Notes: generated by a model from the sequence alone, not told the origin. 64,000 nt of DNA from Streptantibioticus cattleyicolor NRRL 8057 = DSM 46488 (GCF_000240165.1 NC_017585.1:372001-436000); one strand, 5' to 3'. Shown: positions 42,074 to 50,644, counted from the stretch's first letter. Numbers and translations: made by a program.

Positions 42074-42793
42074 GTGGCGGACGTGGTGACCGGGCGGTCG
42101 GCGGGGCGTGCCCCGGGCAACGGCAAGCGGACGAGGCAGCGGATGCCGTGGTGGAAGGAGCTGCCGATCCTGGTCGTCATCGCCCTGGTGCTGGCGTTGG
42201 TGATCAAGTCGTTCTTCGTGCAGGCGTTCTCGATCCCGTCCGGTTCGATGCAGAACACGCTGCAACTGGGCGACCGGGTGCTGGTCGACAAGTTGACCCC
42301 GTGGTTCGGGGCCAAGCCGCAGCGGGGCGAGGTGGTGGTCTTCCGCGACCCGGACAACTGGCTGGCCGATGAGCCGACACCGCATCAGAACGCGTTCCAG
42401 AAGACCCTGAGCTTCCTCGGGATCCTGCCCGCCGCCGATGAGAAGGACCTGATCAAGCGGGTCATCGCGGTCGGCGGCGACACCGTGGAGTGCTCCGGCA
42501 CCGGTCCGGTGAAGGTCAACGGCCGGGCGCTGGACGAGCCGTACGTGTTTCCCGGGAACACCCCGTGCAGCGACGACCTCCAGGGCGGCCGGTTCAAGGT
42601 CATCGTGCCCAAGGGCATGATCTGGGTGATGGGCGACCACCGCCAGCTCTCCGCCGACTCCCGTTACCACCAGCGCGACCGCAACCACGGTTTCGTCCCG
42701 GAGGGCAACGTCGTCGGGCGTGCCTTCGTGGTGGCCTGGCCGGTCGGCCGGTGGGGGACGCTGCCGGTTCCGCCGACGTTCGCCGGGCGCTGA
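42074..42793 (+). CDS. Signal peptidase I
   Basis: 239 residues from a GTG at 42074 with GAGGAG upstream. One N-terminal membrane helix (ELPILVVIALVLALVIKSFF) is followed by FSIPSGSMQNTL with catalytic Ser58, DLIKRVIAVGGD with the general base Lys128, and GDHRQLSADSRYH, the box E signature. It removes signal peptides outside the membrane. Streptomyces usually has four signal peptidase genes in one cluster; this one stands alone. A secreted protein gene follows. Confidence 0.93.
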   Translation: MADVVTGRSAGRAPGNGKRTRQRMPWWKELPILVVIALVLALVIKSFFVQAFSIPSGSMQNTLQLGDRVLVDKLTPWFGAKPQRGEVVVFRDPDNWLADEPTPHQNAFQKTLSFLGILPAADEKDLIKRVIAVGGDTVECSGTGPVKVNGRALDEPYVFPGNTPCSDDLQGGRFKVIVPKGMIWVMGDHRQLSADSRYHQRDRNHGFVPEGNVVGRAFVVAWPVGRWGTLPVPPTFAGR

Positions 42794-42960
42794 GGGCGGC
42801 GGACGGCCGGGGTCGATGGACGAAACCGGCCGGCCTGTCCAACTTTCCTGGAATCGGCCGAAGCTGACCTGTCGGTGCCGGTGCCGCGGTGGTGGCATGG
42901 GGGCCGCGGGGCGCCGGAGCGCGGCCCGCGGCCATCCCCCCATGTCCGAAAGGGATCTCC

Positions 42961-43614
42961 ATGCTCAGACCCCTGTTCGTCGGTGCCGCCGCGGCGGCCC
43001 TCGTCACCACGTGCTTCGCCCCCGCGGCGAATGCCTCGAAGATCGAGAACCCGCCGCCCGACAAGATCGTCATCGACCTGGTGACCGTCAACGGCTCGGG
43101 ATGTCCGGCCGGAACGGCGGCGGTGGCGGTCTCCCCCGACAACACCGCCTTCACCGTCACCTACAGCGACTACCTCGCCAAGGTGGGCGTCGGCGCCTCA
43201 CCCACCGACTTCCGCAAGAACTGCCAGCTCGACCTGGACGTCCACGTCCCGCAGGGCTTCACCTACGCGGTCGCCGAGGCCGACTACCGCGGCTTCGCGC
43301 ACCTGGAGAACGGCGCCACCGGCCTGGAACGCGCCAACTACTACTTCCAGGGCATGCAGCAGACCGCGTACATCTCGCACGACTTCTCCGGCGCGCTCGA
43401 CGACGACTGGCAGACCACCGACACCACGGACGTCGCCTCGCTGGTGTGGGCACCGTGCGGTGAGGAACGCAACTTCAACGTCAACACCGAGCTGCGGGTC
43501 GGCGCCGGCACCTCCGACCCGACGAAGACCACCAGCTTCATGACGATGGACTCCGCGGACGGTTCCATCACCACCACGTACCACCTGGCGTGGAAGCAGT
43601 GCCCCACGGCGTGA
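42961..43614 (+). CDS. Secreted DUF4360 protein
   Basis: 217 residues from an ATG at 42961 with GAAAGGG upstream. A Sec signal peptide (LFVGAAAAALVTTCFAPAANA) cleaves near residue 25. The mature protein has VNGSGCPAGTAAVAVSPDN and FRKNCQLDLDVHVPQGF, recognisable as the DUF4360 family of secreted, beta-rich proteins. Four conserved cysteines suggest two disulfides. No enzymatic activity is known for the family. It follows a lone signal peptidase, though linkage is unproven. Confidence 0.85.
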   Translation: MLRPLFVGAAAAALVTTCFAPAANASKIENPPPDKIVIDLVTVNGSGCPAGTAAVAVSPDNTAFTVTYSDYLAKVGVGASPTDFRKNCQLDLDVHVPQGFTYAVAEADYRGFAHLENGATGLERANYYFQGMQQTAYISHDFSGALDDDWQTTDTTDVASLVWAPCGEERNFNVNTELRVGAGTSDPTKTTSFMTMDSADGSITTTYHLAWKQCPTA

Positions 43615-43625
43615 CCCGGCACGAG

Positions 43626-43657
43626 GCGGGCGCTCGCGGTACGCCGCGGGCGCCCGC
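43626..43657. terminator. Bidirectional terminator
   Basis: A 14-bp stem with one G-T mismatch (GCGGGCGCTCGCGG with CCGCGGGCGCCCGC) and a TACG tetraloop between the convergent DUF4360 and FMN reductase genes. Confidence 0.75.
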
Positions 43658-43676
43658 GGCACGGGCGGCCCGGCGG

Positions 43677-44267
43677 TCAGAGCGCGGGGCCGCCGCCCGG
43701 CGTACGCAGCGGGGCGAGCGCGGTGGTCCAGGCGACGACCTGGTCGAGCAGGGTGGTCAGCCCCGAGACGTGGTGTTCGTGCGGCCGGAAGACCTTGTAG
43801 CTCTCGAACTCGGTGAACATCGACAGCGTCACCTGCTGGCGTACGTCGGCCATCTGCAACTCACCCGCCACCAGCCGCAGTTGCTCCACGGCCCGGGTAC
43901 CGCCGACGGAACCGTAGGAGACGAAGCCGACCGCCTTGTTGTTCCACTCCCGGTACAGGTAGTCGATGGCGTTCTTCAGCGCCCCGGGGATGCCGTGGTT
44001 GTACTCGGGGGTGACGATGACGTAGCCGTCGAACGAGGCGATCTTGGCCGACCACCGCTTGGTGTGTTCGTTGTGGTACTGCCCCAGCGAGGGCGGCAGC
44101 GGCTCGTCGAGGAGCGGCAACGGGTGGTCGCGCAGGTCCACCAGTTCGAACTGGGCGTCGGCCCGGCGGGAGGCCATCGCGTACGCCCAGGCGGCCACCT
44201 GCTCGCCGACGCGGTTGGGGCGGGTGCTGCCGAGGATGATGCCGATCCGGGTCAAGGTCTCTCCCAC
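43677..44267 (-). CDS. NADPH-dependent FMN reductase / flavodoxin-fold oxidoreductase
   Basis: 196 residues. GIILGSTRPNRVGEQVA is the phosphate-binding loop for FMN, VIVTPEYNHGIPGALKNAIDYL is the flavin-contact signature, and FVSYGSVGGTRAVEQLR completes the fold. Family members reduce FMN, quinones or azo compounds with NAD(P)H. The GTG at 44267 has only a weak ribosome binding site. No partner monooxygenase is adjacent, though a FAD monooxygenase lies 1.4 kb away. Confidence 0.9.
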   Translation of the reverse strand: MGETLTRIGIILGSTRPNRVGEQVAAWAYAMASRRADAQFELVDLRDHPLPLLDEPLPPSLGQYHNEHTKRWSAKIASFDGYVIVTPEYNHGIPGALKNAIDYLYREWNNKAVGFVSYGSVGGTRAVEQLRLVAGELQMADVRQQVTLSMFTEFESYKVFRPHEHHVSGLTTLLDQVVAWTTALAPLRTPGGGPAL

Positions 44268-44483
44268 TCACGCGCTTCGCCGCGGGCGCCCCTGCCGCCG
44301 CGGACGCGCGCGGTCTGCGCGGGCCGCGGCCGTCGCCCGGGCACAGCGTGTCCCGGCGCGGGTCCGCACGGCGCCCATTACCCCGAAAGCGGCATGTCCC
44401 GCACGCTTTTCCGGGGAAGCGCACGGGACATCGCGGAAGGGCGGGAACGGCCTACGCGGCCGCGGTCGCGTGGGCCTCGGCGG

Positions 44484-45077
44484 TCACACCTGGGGGATCT
44501 TGTCGTTGCGGATGCATTCCTTGTCCGGCTTGGGGGCGACGATGTCCCACAGGCACAGGACGGGGATCACCGCGTAGATCGTCTGCACCGGGCGTCCGCA
44601 CGCCGGGAGCTTTTCGGACTTGTCGATCAGCCCCAGCGCCCACACCGGGTCGAGATAGGGGAGAATGGCGTAGCCGCCACAGCATTCCTGCGGAATGACG
44701 TACCAGTACTGGGCCTTCGCCTCCTTGTCGTCCGGGTGGTCCTCGATCTTCTTCCGCGGGGCCCAGACGATCCCCCCGCTGATGTCCGCGGGGTTGGCGC
44801 TCATCATGACCGGTGTGGTGTCCACCCGGTGCCCGGCGTCGTCGATCTGGAGGCTTTCGAAGGTGTAGAGGTTGTTCCCCTTGTGCTGCGCCCCCAGGTC
44901 CATGCGCAGGTAGTGGGCGTGGTGCTTGTCCAGGCCGTCGGCCGTGCTGATCGGGGTGGGGACGATCTGGAGGTCGCCGTCGCGCCGGGCGTAGCCGCCG
45001 GTGCCCTTGTGGACCAGGACGACCGGTTCTCCCTTCCTGATGGAATTGACGATGTCGTCGAGCGAATTCGAATGCAT
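44484..45077 (-). CDS. Orphan hypothetical protein of lower GC content
   Basis: 197 residues from an ATG at 45077 with an excellent AGGAGGGG site 5 nt upstream. The protein is soluble with five cysteines (PQECCGGYA, LPACGRP, PVLCLW, DKECIRN), several clustered near the C-terminus, and no recognisable domain. Codon use is less GC-biased than in neighbouring genes, and flanking DNA is also less GC-rich, which suggests recent acquisition. Function unknown. Confidence 0.65.
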   Translation of the reverse strand: MHSNSLDDIVNSIRKGEPVVLVHKGTGGYARRDGDLQIVPTPISTADGLDKHHAHYLRMDLGAQHKGNNLYTFESLQIDDAGHRVDTTPVMMSANPADISGGIVWAPRKKIEDHPDDKEAKAQYWYVIPQECCGGYAILPYLDPVWALGLIDKSEKLPACGRPVQTIYAVIPVLCLWDIVAPKPDKECIRNDKIPQV

Positions 45078-45445
45078 CGTTTCCCCTCCTGCCATATCGG
45101 CGCACGGTTGCACGAAAACACACCGTGGGTTTCTCGCGGGAACGGGGTGACAACCGGAACGCCGTATGGGCTTTTCATCGTTCCAGTGGGCTTCCCGGTT
45201 GATTCCCGGCACCGGAACCGGCAAGCGCACCGCCGTCCGGCTTCACCCGGACGAGCGATGCACGGGCAAGGCCGGATTCCACGGAGCACGCGGGGAGAAC
45301 GGAGTCCGCGCGGGAAAGGCGGGACGGGAGTTGGCGGCGGCACCGGTGGGACGGACACCGGGTGCGTCGGGAGCGCCGAGGGGGTAGTGGTCATTCGGTG
45401 CCCGGATGCGGGTGACCCCAAGAGCAATCGAGTCGGAGGTTTTCC
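45078..45445. other. Spacer with no recognised gene
   Basis: About 370 bp between the orphan gene and the DUF1918 gene. The left 100 bp are comparatively AT-rich and should hold the orphan's promoter. Plus-strand frames here are Gly/Arg-rich without start signals. Confidence 0.4.
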
Positions 45446-45640
45446 ATGCGAGCATCGGTCGGCGACCGGATCCGGATCCACACCCGCGCCGTGGGGATGA
45501 AGGAACCCATCGGCGAGATCGTCGAGGTGCGCGGCGCCGACGGGGCGCCGCCGTACGTGGTCCGCTTCGACGACGGCCACGAGACGCTGATTTTCCCCGG
45601 ACCGGACTGCGTGGTCGAGCCCCGGGCGATGCAGGGCTGA
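45446..45640 (+). CDS. DUF1918 protein
   Basis: 64 residues with a GGAGG site before the ATG. The DUF1918 pattern is clear: VGDRIRIHTRAVG, GEIVEVRGADGAPPYVVRF, then DDGHETLIFPGPD. It is a small SH3-like beta barrel widespread in actinomycetes with no known function. Confidence 0.88.
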   Translation: MRASVGDRIRIHTRAVGMKEPIGEIVEVRGADGAPPYVVRFDDGHETLIFPGPDCVVEPRAMQG

Positions 45641-45650
45641 CCCCGCCGGC

Positions 45651-45697
45651 GCCGTGCGGGTGACGCGCCGGGACGCCCGTCCGGCCACCCGCACGGC
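45651..45697. terminator. Bidirectional terminator
   Basis: A perfect 12-bp stem (GCCGTGCGGGTG with CACCCGCACGGC) around a 23-nt loop that can itself pair. It lies between the convergent DUF1918 and monooxygenase genes. Confidence 0.6.
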
Positions 45698-45705
45698 CGG
45701 ACGGA

Positions 45706-47241
45706 TCAGCCGCGGCCGGTGACGGCGGCCAGCACCTCGGTGAGGCGGGCGGTGTCCGCCGGGCCACGGGAGCGCCAGGCGATGAAGGCGTCCGGGCGCA
45801 GCAGGAGGACGCCGTCGGGTTGCAGCCCCATGGAGGCGGCGGTGGGCGCGTCGAGTTTCACGGCGCGCACCTCGGTGCCGAGCGCGGCGGCGGTCCGGCC
45901 GGCCGCCGCGCACCAGTCGTCGCCGGCCGGCCCGGTCAGGACGGCGAAGCGGGACCGGGGCAGGTAGACGGTGGAGACGTCGGCGCCGCCGAGGACGCGG
46001 TGCGGGACCCGGGATCCCGGCGCCGCGTCGAAGCAGGCTTCGACGTCCTCGGTGGAGGGCACCCGCACCACCGGGTCGATCACCGCCGAGGAGGCGTACC
46101 GGTGCCCCATCACCACCACGGAGGCGTTCCAGGCGCCGACCGCGCGGCGCTCCGCCACGGCCGCCGGGTCCCAGTGCAGCCGGGGGTCGTGCCAGCGCAA
46201 CAGCGCCTGGCGGGTGACGAGTTGGGCGACGGCATGGCGTTCGTCGTGGTAGCTGTCGAGGAGCCGGTCCCCGGCCTGGCCGGAGTGGACCATGGCCAGC
46301 TTCCACGCCAGGTTGTGGGCGTCGGCCAGGCCGGTGTTGAGGCCGAAGGCACCGAGCGGCGAGACCGCCCGTGCGGCGTCGCCGACGAGGAACGCCCGGC
46401 CGCGGCGGAAGGTGTCGGCCATGCGCACGATGGCCCGCCACGGCAGCACGCTGACCACCTCCACGGGTATGTCGGCGCCGATCGCGGTGCGTACGGCCCG
46501 CGCGCAGCGCTCCGGGGAGGGCTCCGGTTCCGGGAAGACGACGTGCAGCACCCAGCGCCGTTCGCCCACGGCCAGCAGGATGCCGGGGGCGTCGGGGTGG
46601 GTGATCCGGGTCATCACGGGCATGGTGCCGAAGGCGCCCACGAGGTCGGCGTCGAAGAGGATGTTCATGGTGACGTCGCCGATCTCGCCCGGCCCGGTGG
46701 TGGTGACGCCCAGCGCGTCGCGCACCGTGCCGCGGATGCCGTCGGCGCCGATCAGATGGTCGGCGGTGACGACCCGTCCGTCGGAGAGCGTCACGGTGAC
46801 CGCGTCGGCGTCCTGGGCGACGTCGGTGACGGCGACGCCGAACTCGACGGTGGCGCCGCGTTCGCGGGCGGCGGGCAGCAGCACGGCGTCGATGCGGTTC
46901 TGCGGGTAGTGGCCGTGCGGCACCTCGGGTGAGACGGCCGAGGCGGCCGGCGGTGCCGCGCGGCCGGACGGCGCCGGGGTACGGTCGATCTCGGCGACGG
47001 TGCGCGCCTCGGCCCGCCACAACTCGGCGGAGCGCACGGCCGCGGCGGCCATCTCGCGGCCGAGCCCGACCTCGTGGAAGAACTCGAGGGTGCGCGGGCT
47101 GATGCCGAGGGCCCGCGGGTGCTCCGACGGTGCCGGGCGGCGTTCGACGACCAGTGACGGCACGCCGTGGTGACCGAGGAAGACCGCCGTGGCCAGCCCG
47201 ACGGTGCCGCCACCGGCGATGACGACGGGAACGTGAGACAT
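45706..47241 (-). CDS. FAD-dependent aromatic monooxygenase (PheA/TfdB-like)
   Basis: 511 residues. VVIAGGGTVGLATAVFLG is the N-terminal dinucleotide loop with VVERRPAPSEHPRA after it, DHLIGADGIRGTVRDALG carries the DG motif, and FLVGDAARAVSPLGAFGLNTGLAD in parts is the GD motif for the FAD ribityl chain. The C-terminus is a thioredoxin-like domain (about 390-511) as in phenol and polyketide hydroxylases. It hydroxylates aromatic or polyketide substrates or inactivates drugs such as rifamycin or tetracycline. A divergent TetR gene controls it, most likely by sensing the substrate. Confidence 0.9.
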   Translation of the reverse strand: MSHVPVVIAGGGTVGLATAVFLGHHGVPSLVVERRPAPSEHPRALGISPRTLEFFHEVGLGREMAAAAVRSAELWRAEARTVAEIDRTPAPSGRAAPPAASAVSPEVPHGHYPQNRIDAVLLPAARERGATVEFGVAVTDVAQDADAVTVTLSDGRVVTADHLIGADGIRGTVRDALGVTTTGPGEIGDVTMNILFDADLVGAFGTMPVMTRITHPDAPGILLAVGERRWVLHVVFPEPEPSPERCARAVRTAIGADIPVEVVSVLPWRAIVRMADTFRRGRAFLVGDAARAVSPLGAFGLNTGLADAHNLAWKLAMVHSGQAGDRLLDSYHDERHAVAQLVTRQALLRWHDPRLHWDPAAVAERRAVGAWNASVVVMGHRYASSAVIDPVVRVPSTEDVEACFDAAPGSRVPHRVLGGADVSTVYLPRSRFAVLTGPAGDDWCAAAGRTAAALGTEVRAVKLDAPTAASMGLQPDGVLLLRPDAFIAWRSRGPADTARLTEVLAAVTGRG

Positions 47242-47286
47242 GGGACCCCCTGGTGTGCGACGTGGAGTTCGCGGAGCGGGAACGGC

Positions 47287-47336
47287 GTTCCCACCGAGTG
47301 GGAACACTGTATCCGCTCGTTGGGAACACCGTACCC
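47287..47336. promoter_or_regulatory. Operator cluster between monooxygenase and TetR genes
   Basis: A perfect palindrome GTTCCCA-CCGAG-TGGGAAC (47287-47305) is followed by a direct repeat of GGGAACAC[TC]GTA[TC]CC at 47300-47314 and 47322-47336, 22 bp apart. GGGAAC is thus repeated on the face of two helical turns in the divergent promoter region. TetR binding is inferred from position. Confidence 0.65.
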
Positions 47337-47354
47337 TCCGCGTACACTGTGCCC

Positions 47355-48071
47355 ATGGAACCCCGATCCCGCCCAGCGACACTCGTGTGGATGCGTGAGC
47401 GCGAACGCGCCGTCCGTCCGCAGCTCAGCGAGGAGAAGATCGTGCGGTGCGCGATCGAGATGGCCGACGCGGACGGCATCGACGCGTTGTCCATGCGCCG
47501 CATCGCCACCCGGCTGGGCACCGGCACCACGTCGCTGTACCGCCACATCACCGGCAAGGAGGAGCTGATCGAGCTGATGGTCGACGCGGTCCACGGGGAG
47601 CACCCCGCGCCGGCCGCCACCGGGGACGACTGGCGGGCCCAACTGGCCGACGCGGCACGGGGCTTCCGCGCCGCGCTGCTGCGCCACCCCTGGCTCGCCC
47701 AGCAGGCGGCCCGGCGCCCCGCCCTCGGGCCCAACGTCGTCGCCCGCACCGACCGCGTCCTCGGCATCGCGGCCCTGGCCACCGACGACCCGACCCTCGC
47801 CGGCATGGTGGTCGAGCTGGTCAACACCTACGTCCTCGGGCACACCGGGGCCGAACTCGCCGAGTTGGAGGCGCAGCGCGCCACCGGCATGACCGAGAAC
47901 GAGTGGCGCGAGTCGGTCGGCGTCTACGTACGGCAGGTCGTCGAATCGGGCCGCTATCCCCACTTCAACCGGCGCGTCCTCGAAGCGGACGACCCGGACG
48001 CGGACGCCCGCTTCGAGTTCGGCCTCCACTGCCTGCTCACCGGAATCGCCGCGCTGGTCGACCGCCGGTGA
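47355..48071 (+). CDS. TetR-family regulator (tetracycline-repressor-like C-domain)
   Basis: 238 residues from an ATG at 47355. The helix-turn-helix is AIEMADADGIDALSMRRIA with GTGTTSLYRHITGKEEL. The C-terminal part (TYVLGHTGAELAELEAQRATG) matches the TetR_C_1 type found in TetR(B)-like and anthracycline repressors. It is divergent from a FAD monooxygenase, a pairing seen in drug-inactivation and polyketide-tailoring loci. Confidence 0.9.
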   Translation: MEPRSRPATLVWMRERERAVRPQLSEEKIVRCAIEMADADGIDALSMRRIATRLGTGTTSLYRHITGKEELIELMVDAVHGEHPAPAATGDDWRAQLADAARGFRAALLRHPWLAQQAARRPALGPNVVARTDRVLGIAALATDDPTLAGMVVELVNTYVLGHTGAELAELEAQRATGMTENEWRESVGVYVRQVVESGRYPHFNRRVLEADDPDADARFEFGLHCLLTGIAALVDRR

Positions 48072-48078
48072 GCGCCGG

Positions 48079-48840
48079 TCACAGGGTGCGCAGCGCGCCG
48101 CCCTCGACGTGGATCATGCTGCCGGTGGTGTAGGAGGCCACCGGGGAGAGGACGACGGCGGCCAGGCGTCCGAACTCCTCGGGGGTGCCGTACCGGCGCA
48201 GCGGTATGTGCGCGGTGCGTGTCCGGCGGGTCCGCTCGGGGTCGTCGGTGGCCGCTTCGAGCCGGCTGAGGCGGTCGGTGGCGATGGAGCCGACGACGAA
48301 GCCGTTGACCCGGATGCCGCGCGGCCCGAGTTCGTCGGCGAGCGCCTTGGCGGCCATGGCGAGGCCGGGGCGCAGCCCGTTGGAGACGCCCATGCCGGGC
48401 CAGGGCGACTTCACCGACAGCGACAGGACGAAGCCGATCGACCCGCCCTCGGGGAGGACGGCGGCGGTGGCGCGGGCGATGCGCAGGGCACCGAGGAAGA
48501 CCGACTCGAAGGAGTCGCGCCACTGCTGGTCGGTGATGTCCGAGACCTGCCCGGTCGGCGGCCCGCCGACGCTGATCAGCGCGCCGTCCAGCCGTCCGAA
48601 GTCACGCAGCGCGGTCTCCACCAGGCGGTCGGCGGTGTCCGCGGCGGCGTTGTCCGCGGCCACCCCGGCGGCGTGTTCCGGTCCGCCGAGCGCGGTGACG
48701 GTCTGAGCGACCGCGGCGGCGTCCCGCGAGGAGACCACCACCCGTGCCCCCTCCTCCCGCAGCACCCGCGCCGTCGCCAGCCCCAGCCCCTTGGTTCCCC
48801 CCGTCACCAGGAAGACCTTGTCGTTCACCATCAGATCCAC
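48079..48840 (-). CDS. SDR-family oxidoreductase lacking the usual Tyr-Lys pair
   Basis: 253 residues from a GTG at 48840 with GAGGTGG at 5 nt; an ATG at 48831 is an alternative. VFLVTGGTKGLGLATARVL is the NAD(P) loop and ALISVGGPP stands where NNAG usually does. Where YxxxK is expected the sequence reads GVSNGLRPGLAMAAKAL, with neither Tyr nor the matching Lys, so classical SDR chemistry is doubtful. The C-terminal ASYTTGSMIHVEGG is normal. It converges on the TetR gene with 7 nt between stops. Confidence 0.85.
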   Translation of the reverse strand: MDLMVNDKVFLVTGGTKGLGLATARVLREEGARVVVSSRDAAAVAQTVTALGGPEHAAGVAADNAAADTADRLVETALRDFGRLDGALISVGGPPTGQVSDITDQQWRDSFESVFLGALRIARATAAVLPEGGSIGFVLSLSVKSPWPGMGVSNGLRPGLAMAAKALADELGPRGIRVNGFVVGSIATDRLSRLEAATDDPERTRRTRTAHIPLRRYGTPEEFGRLAAVVLSPVASYTTGSMIHVEGGALRTL

Positions 48841-49003
48841 GGATGCCACCTCACCAACGCTTCGAACATGTCGCGTCAACCTGCAACAAGGCAACGGCCG
48901 TTCACATTCCGATCGCCTGTCCCGCGATGTGGACACCCGCCGCGACCGCCGCCCCGCCGCCCCGCGAAACGCTCCCGTAACGCGTCCCGGTTACCGTCGG
49001 GCG

Positions 49004-49534
49004 ATGAGCATCACGGTGAACGGCAACGCCACGCGGACCCTGATCCGGCCGGGGGGCGAGGACGACCTCGACGAGCTGACCCGGATCTACAACCACTACG
49101 TCACCGGGACCCCGGTCACCTTCGACACCGAACCGTTCACCCCGGAGCAACGGCGGGGCTGGCTGACGTCGCACCCCGCGCACGGCCCGCACCGGCTGCT
49201 GGTCGCCGAGGAGGACGGCGCACTCCTCGGCTACGCCACCAGCAGCCCGTTCCGGCCGAAGGCCGCCTACGCCACCTCCGTGGAGACCAGCGTCTACCTG
49301 GCACCGGAACACGTCGGGCGCGGTGTCGGCGGCCTGCTGTACCAGGCGCTCTTCACCGCGCTGGCCGACGAGGACGTCCACCAGGCGCTGGCCGGTGTCA
49401 CCGTGCCCAACGAGGCCTCCGAACGCCTCCATCGGCGCTTCGGCTTCCAGCCGTGCGGGGTCCACCGCGAGGTGGGCCGCAAGTTCGGGAGGTTCTGGGA
49501 CGTGGCGTGGTTCCAGCGGCCGGTGGGGCGTTGA
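49004..49534 (+). CDS. GNAT acetyltransferase, phosphinothricin-type
   Basis: 176 residues like phosphinothricin/methionine sulfoximine acetyltransferases. RIYNHYVTGTPVTFDTEPFT is the characteristic N-terminal substrate region, SVETSVYLAPEHVGRGVGGLLYQAL the acetyl-CoA loop, and ERLHRRFGFQPCGVHREVGRKFGRFWDVAWFQ, in sections, the C-terminal signature. It would N-acetylate an amino-acid-like compound such as a sulfoximine. Chromosomal copies are usual in Streptomyces. Confidence 0.88.
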   Translation: MSITVNGNATRTLIRPGGEDDLDELTRIYNHYVTGTPVTFDTEPFTPEQRRGWLTSHPAHGPHRLLVAEEDGALLGYATSSPFRPKAAYATSVETSVYLAPEHVGRGVGGLLYQALFTALADEDVHQALAGVTVPNEASERLHRRFGFQPCGVHREVGRKFGRFWDVAWFQRPVGR

Positions 49535-49541
49535 CCGCGGA

Positions 49542-50240
49542 TCACCCGTGGCCGGCGGTGAGCCGGAGAATGTGGCCGGCCGTGCCGTCCGGGTCGACGA
49601 GCTGGTGCAGGTGCGCGCCCGGCAGGTGGCCGACGCGCCAGCCGCGCGCCCGCGCCTCGTCGGCGAGGCCGTCGTACGGCGGGCCGAACAGCAGGTAGGA
49701 GCAGGGGTGGTCGTCCCAGCCGACGGGGACCGGGATCCGCTGCTGGTAGTAGGACAGCGGCAGGGCGGGCTCCTCCGCCTCGACGGCCTTACGGGTCGCG
49801 GGGTCGGGGAACATCGGGGCGACGTCCGCCTCGTCGTACCAGTCGGTCCAGCGGGGCAGGACGCCGTCGACCGCCAACGGGCGCAGGAAGTCCAGCAGTT
49901 CGGGCGGGGCCACCGGGGTGGGCCCGGTGCGGGCGGGCAGCGCGGCGTCGACGAAGACCGAACCGGCCACCGGGTGGTCCAGGCCCGCGCGGACGGCGGG
50001 GAGGAAGAGCCCGGCGTTGCTGTGCGCGACGAGCACCAGCGGTTGGTCCGCCGGGACATCGCCGAGGCCGTCCCGGACGGCTTCGACGGCCCGGGGCCAG
50101 AACGGCGGCGCCCCCGCACCGGCCCGGGCCAGCGACGGCACCCGCACCCGGCGTCCGGCCGCGCGCAACCGCTCCGCGACGGGCTGCCAGGTCGACGGGC
50201 CCACCGAGGGGCTGTGTATCAGGACGAAGACCGGTTCCAT
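49542..50240 (-). CDS. Alpha/beta hydrolase
   Basis: 232 residues. VFVLIHSPSVGPSTWQPVA is the N-terminal strand and oxyanion loop, with SPSVG where HGGG is usual. LVAHSNAGLFLPAV holds the nucleophile Ser in AHSNAG, and HLPGAHLHQLVDPD near the C-terminus supplies a His. The divergent oxyanion loop suggests an unusual substrate. It converges with the acetyltransferase gene with only 7 nt between them. Confidence 0.8.
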   Translation of the reverse strand: MEPVFVLIHSPSVGPSTWQPVAERLRAAGRRVRVPSLARAGAGAPPFWPRAVEAVRDGLGDVPADQPLVLVAHSNAGLFLPAVRAGLDHPVAGSVFVDAALPARTGPTPVAPPELLDFLRPLAVDGVLPRWTDWYDEADVAPMFPDPATRKAVEAEEPALPLSYYQQRIPVPVGWDDHPCSYLLFGPPYDGLADEARARGWRVGHLPGAHLHQLVDPDGTAGHILRLTAGHG

Positions 50241-50395
50241 GACGGCATCCTGCCGTCACCCCGCACGCCCCCGCGGCCGGCTCGGCCCAGGGCGAACACC
50301 CGTCGCAACGCGGCGAGTTCCGGTCTCCCCCCGGCGCCGGGCGTGTAGTTGGATGTCCGTCGCGGACGGCGGCGGCGTGGGCCGGGGGGGACGGG

Positions 50396-50644
50396 ATGGA
50401 CGACGGGATGGACGACGGGATGTTCGAGCGGGTCGTCGCGTGCGTGGTGGAGGTGCTCCAGGTGCCGCCGCGGGAGGTGGTGGCCGACGCGGCCTTCACC
50501 GACGACCTGGGGGCGACCAGCCTGACCCTGGTGGAGGTGGTCATGGCGCTGGAGGAGGAGTTCGGCGTCGAGGTGCCGGAGGCCGAGGTGGAACGGGTAC
50601 GGACCGTGGGCGACGCCTGCGACCTGGTGCGCGGGCTGTCGTGA
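50396..50644 (+). CDS. Acyl carrier protein
   Basis: 82 residues (or 74 from the third Met). FTDDLGATSLTLVEVVMALEEEFG, in parts, is the ACP helix II region with the phosphopantetheine Ser42 in GATSLT; the usual DSL is TSL here. The start is embedded in a tandem 12-bp repeat, ATGGACGACGGG, so three in-frame ATGs (50396, 50408, 50420) are possible, with the G-run 5' as ribosome binding site. The stop overlaps the ketosynthase start by 4 nt. It is a dedicated carrier for the ketosynthase and BioF that follow. Confidence 0.88.
   Translation: MDDGMDDGMFERVVACVVEVLQVPPREVVADAAFTDDLGATSLTLVEVVMALEEEFGVEVPEAEVERVRTVGDACDLVRGLS

Noticed and set aside
44804-47827. Long minus-strand frame of about 1000 codons across the orphan, DUF1918 and monooxygenase genes
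   Set aside because: It runs out of frame through three genes with recognisable products and has no domain of its own.
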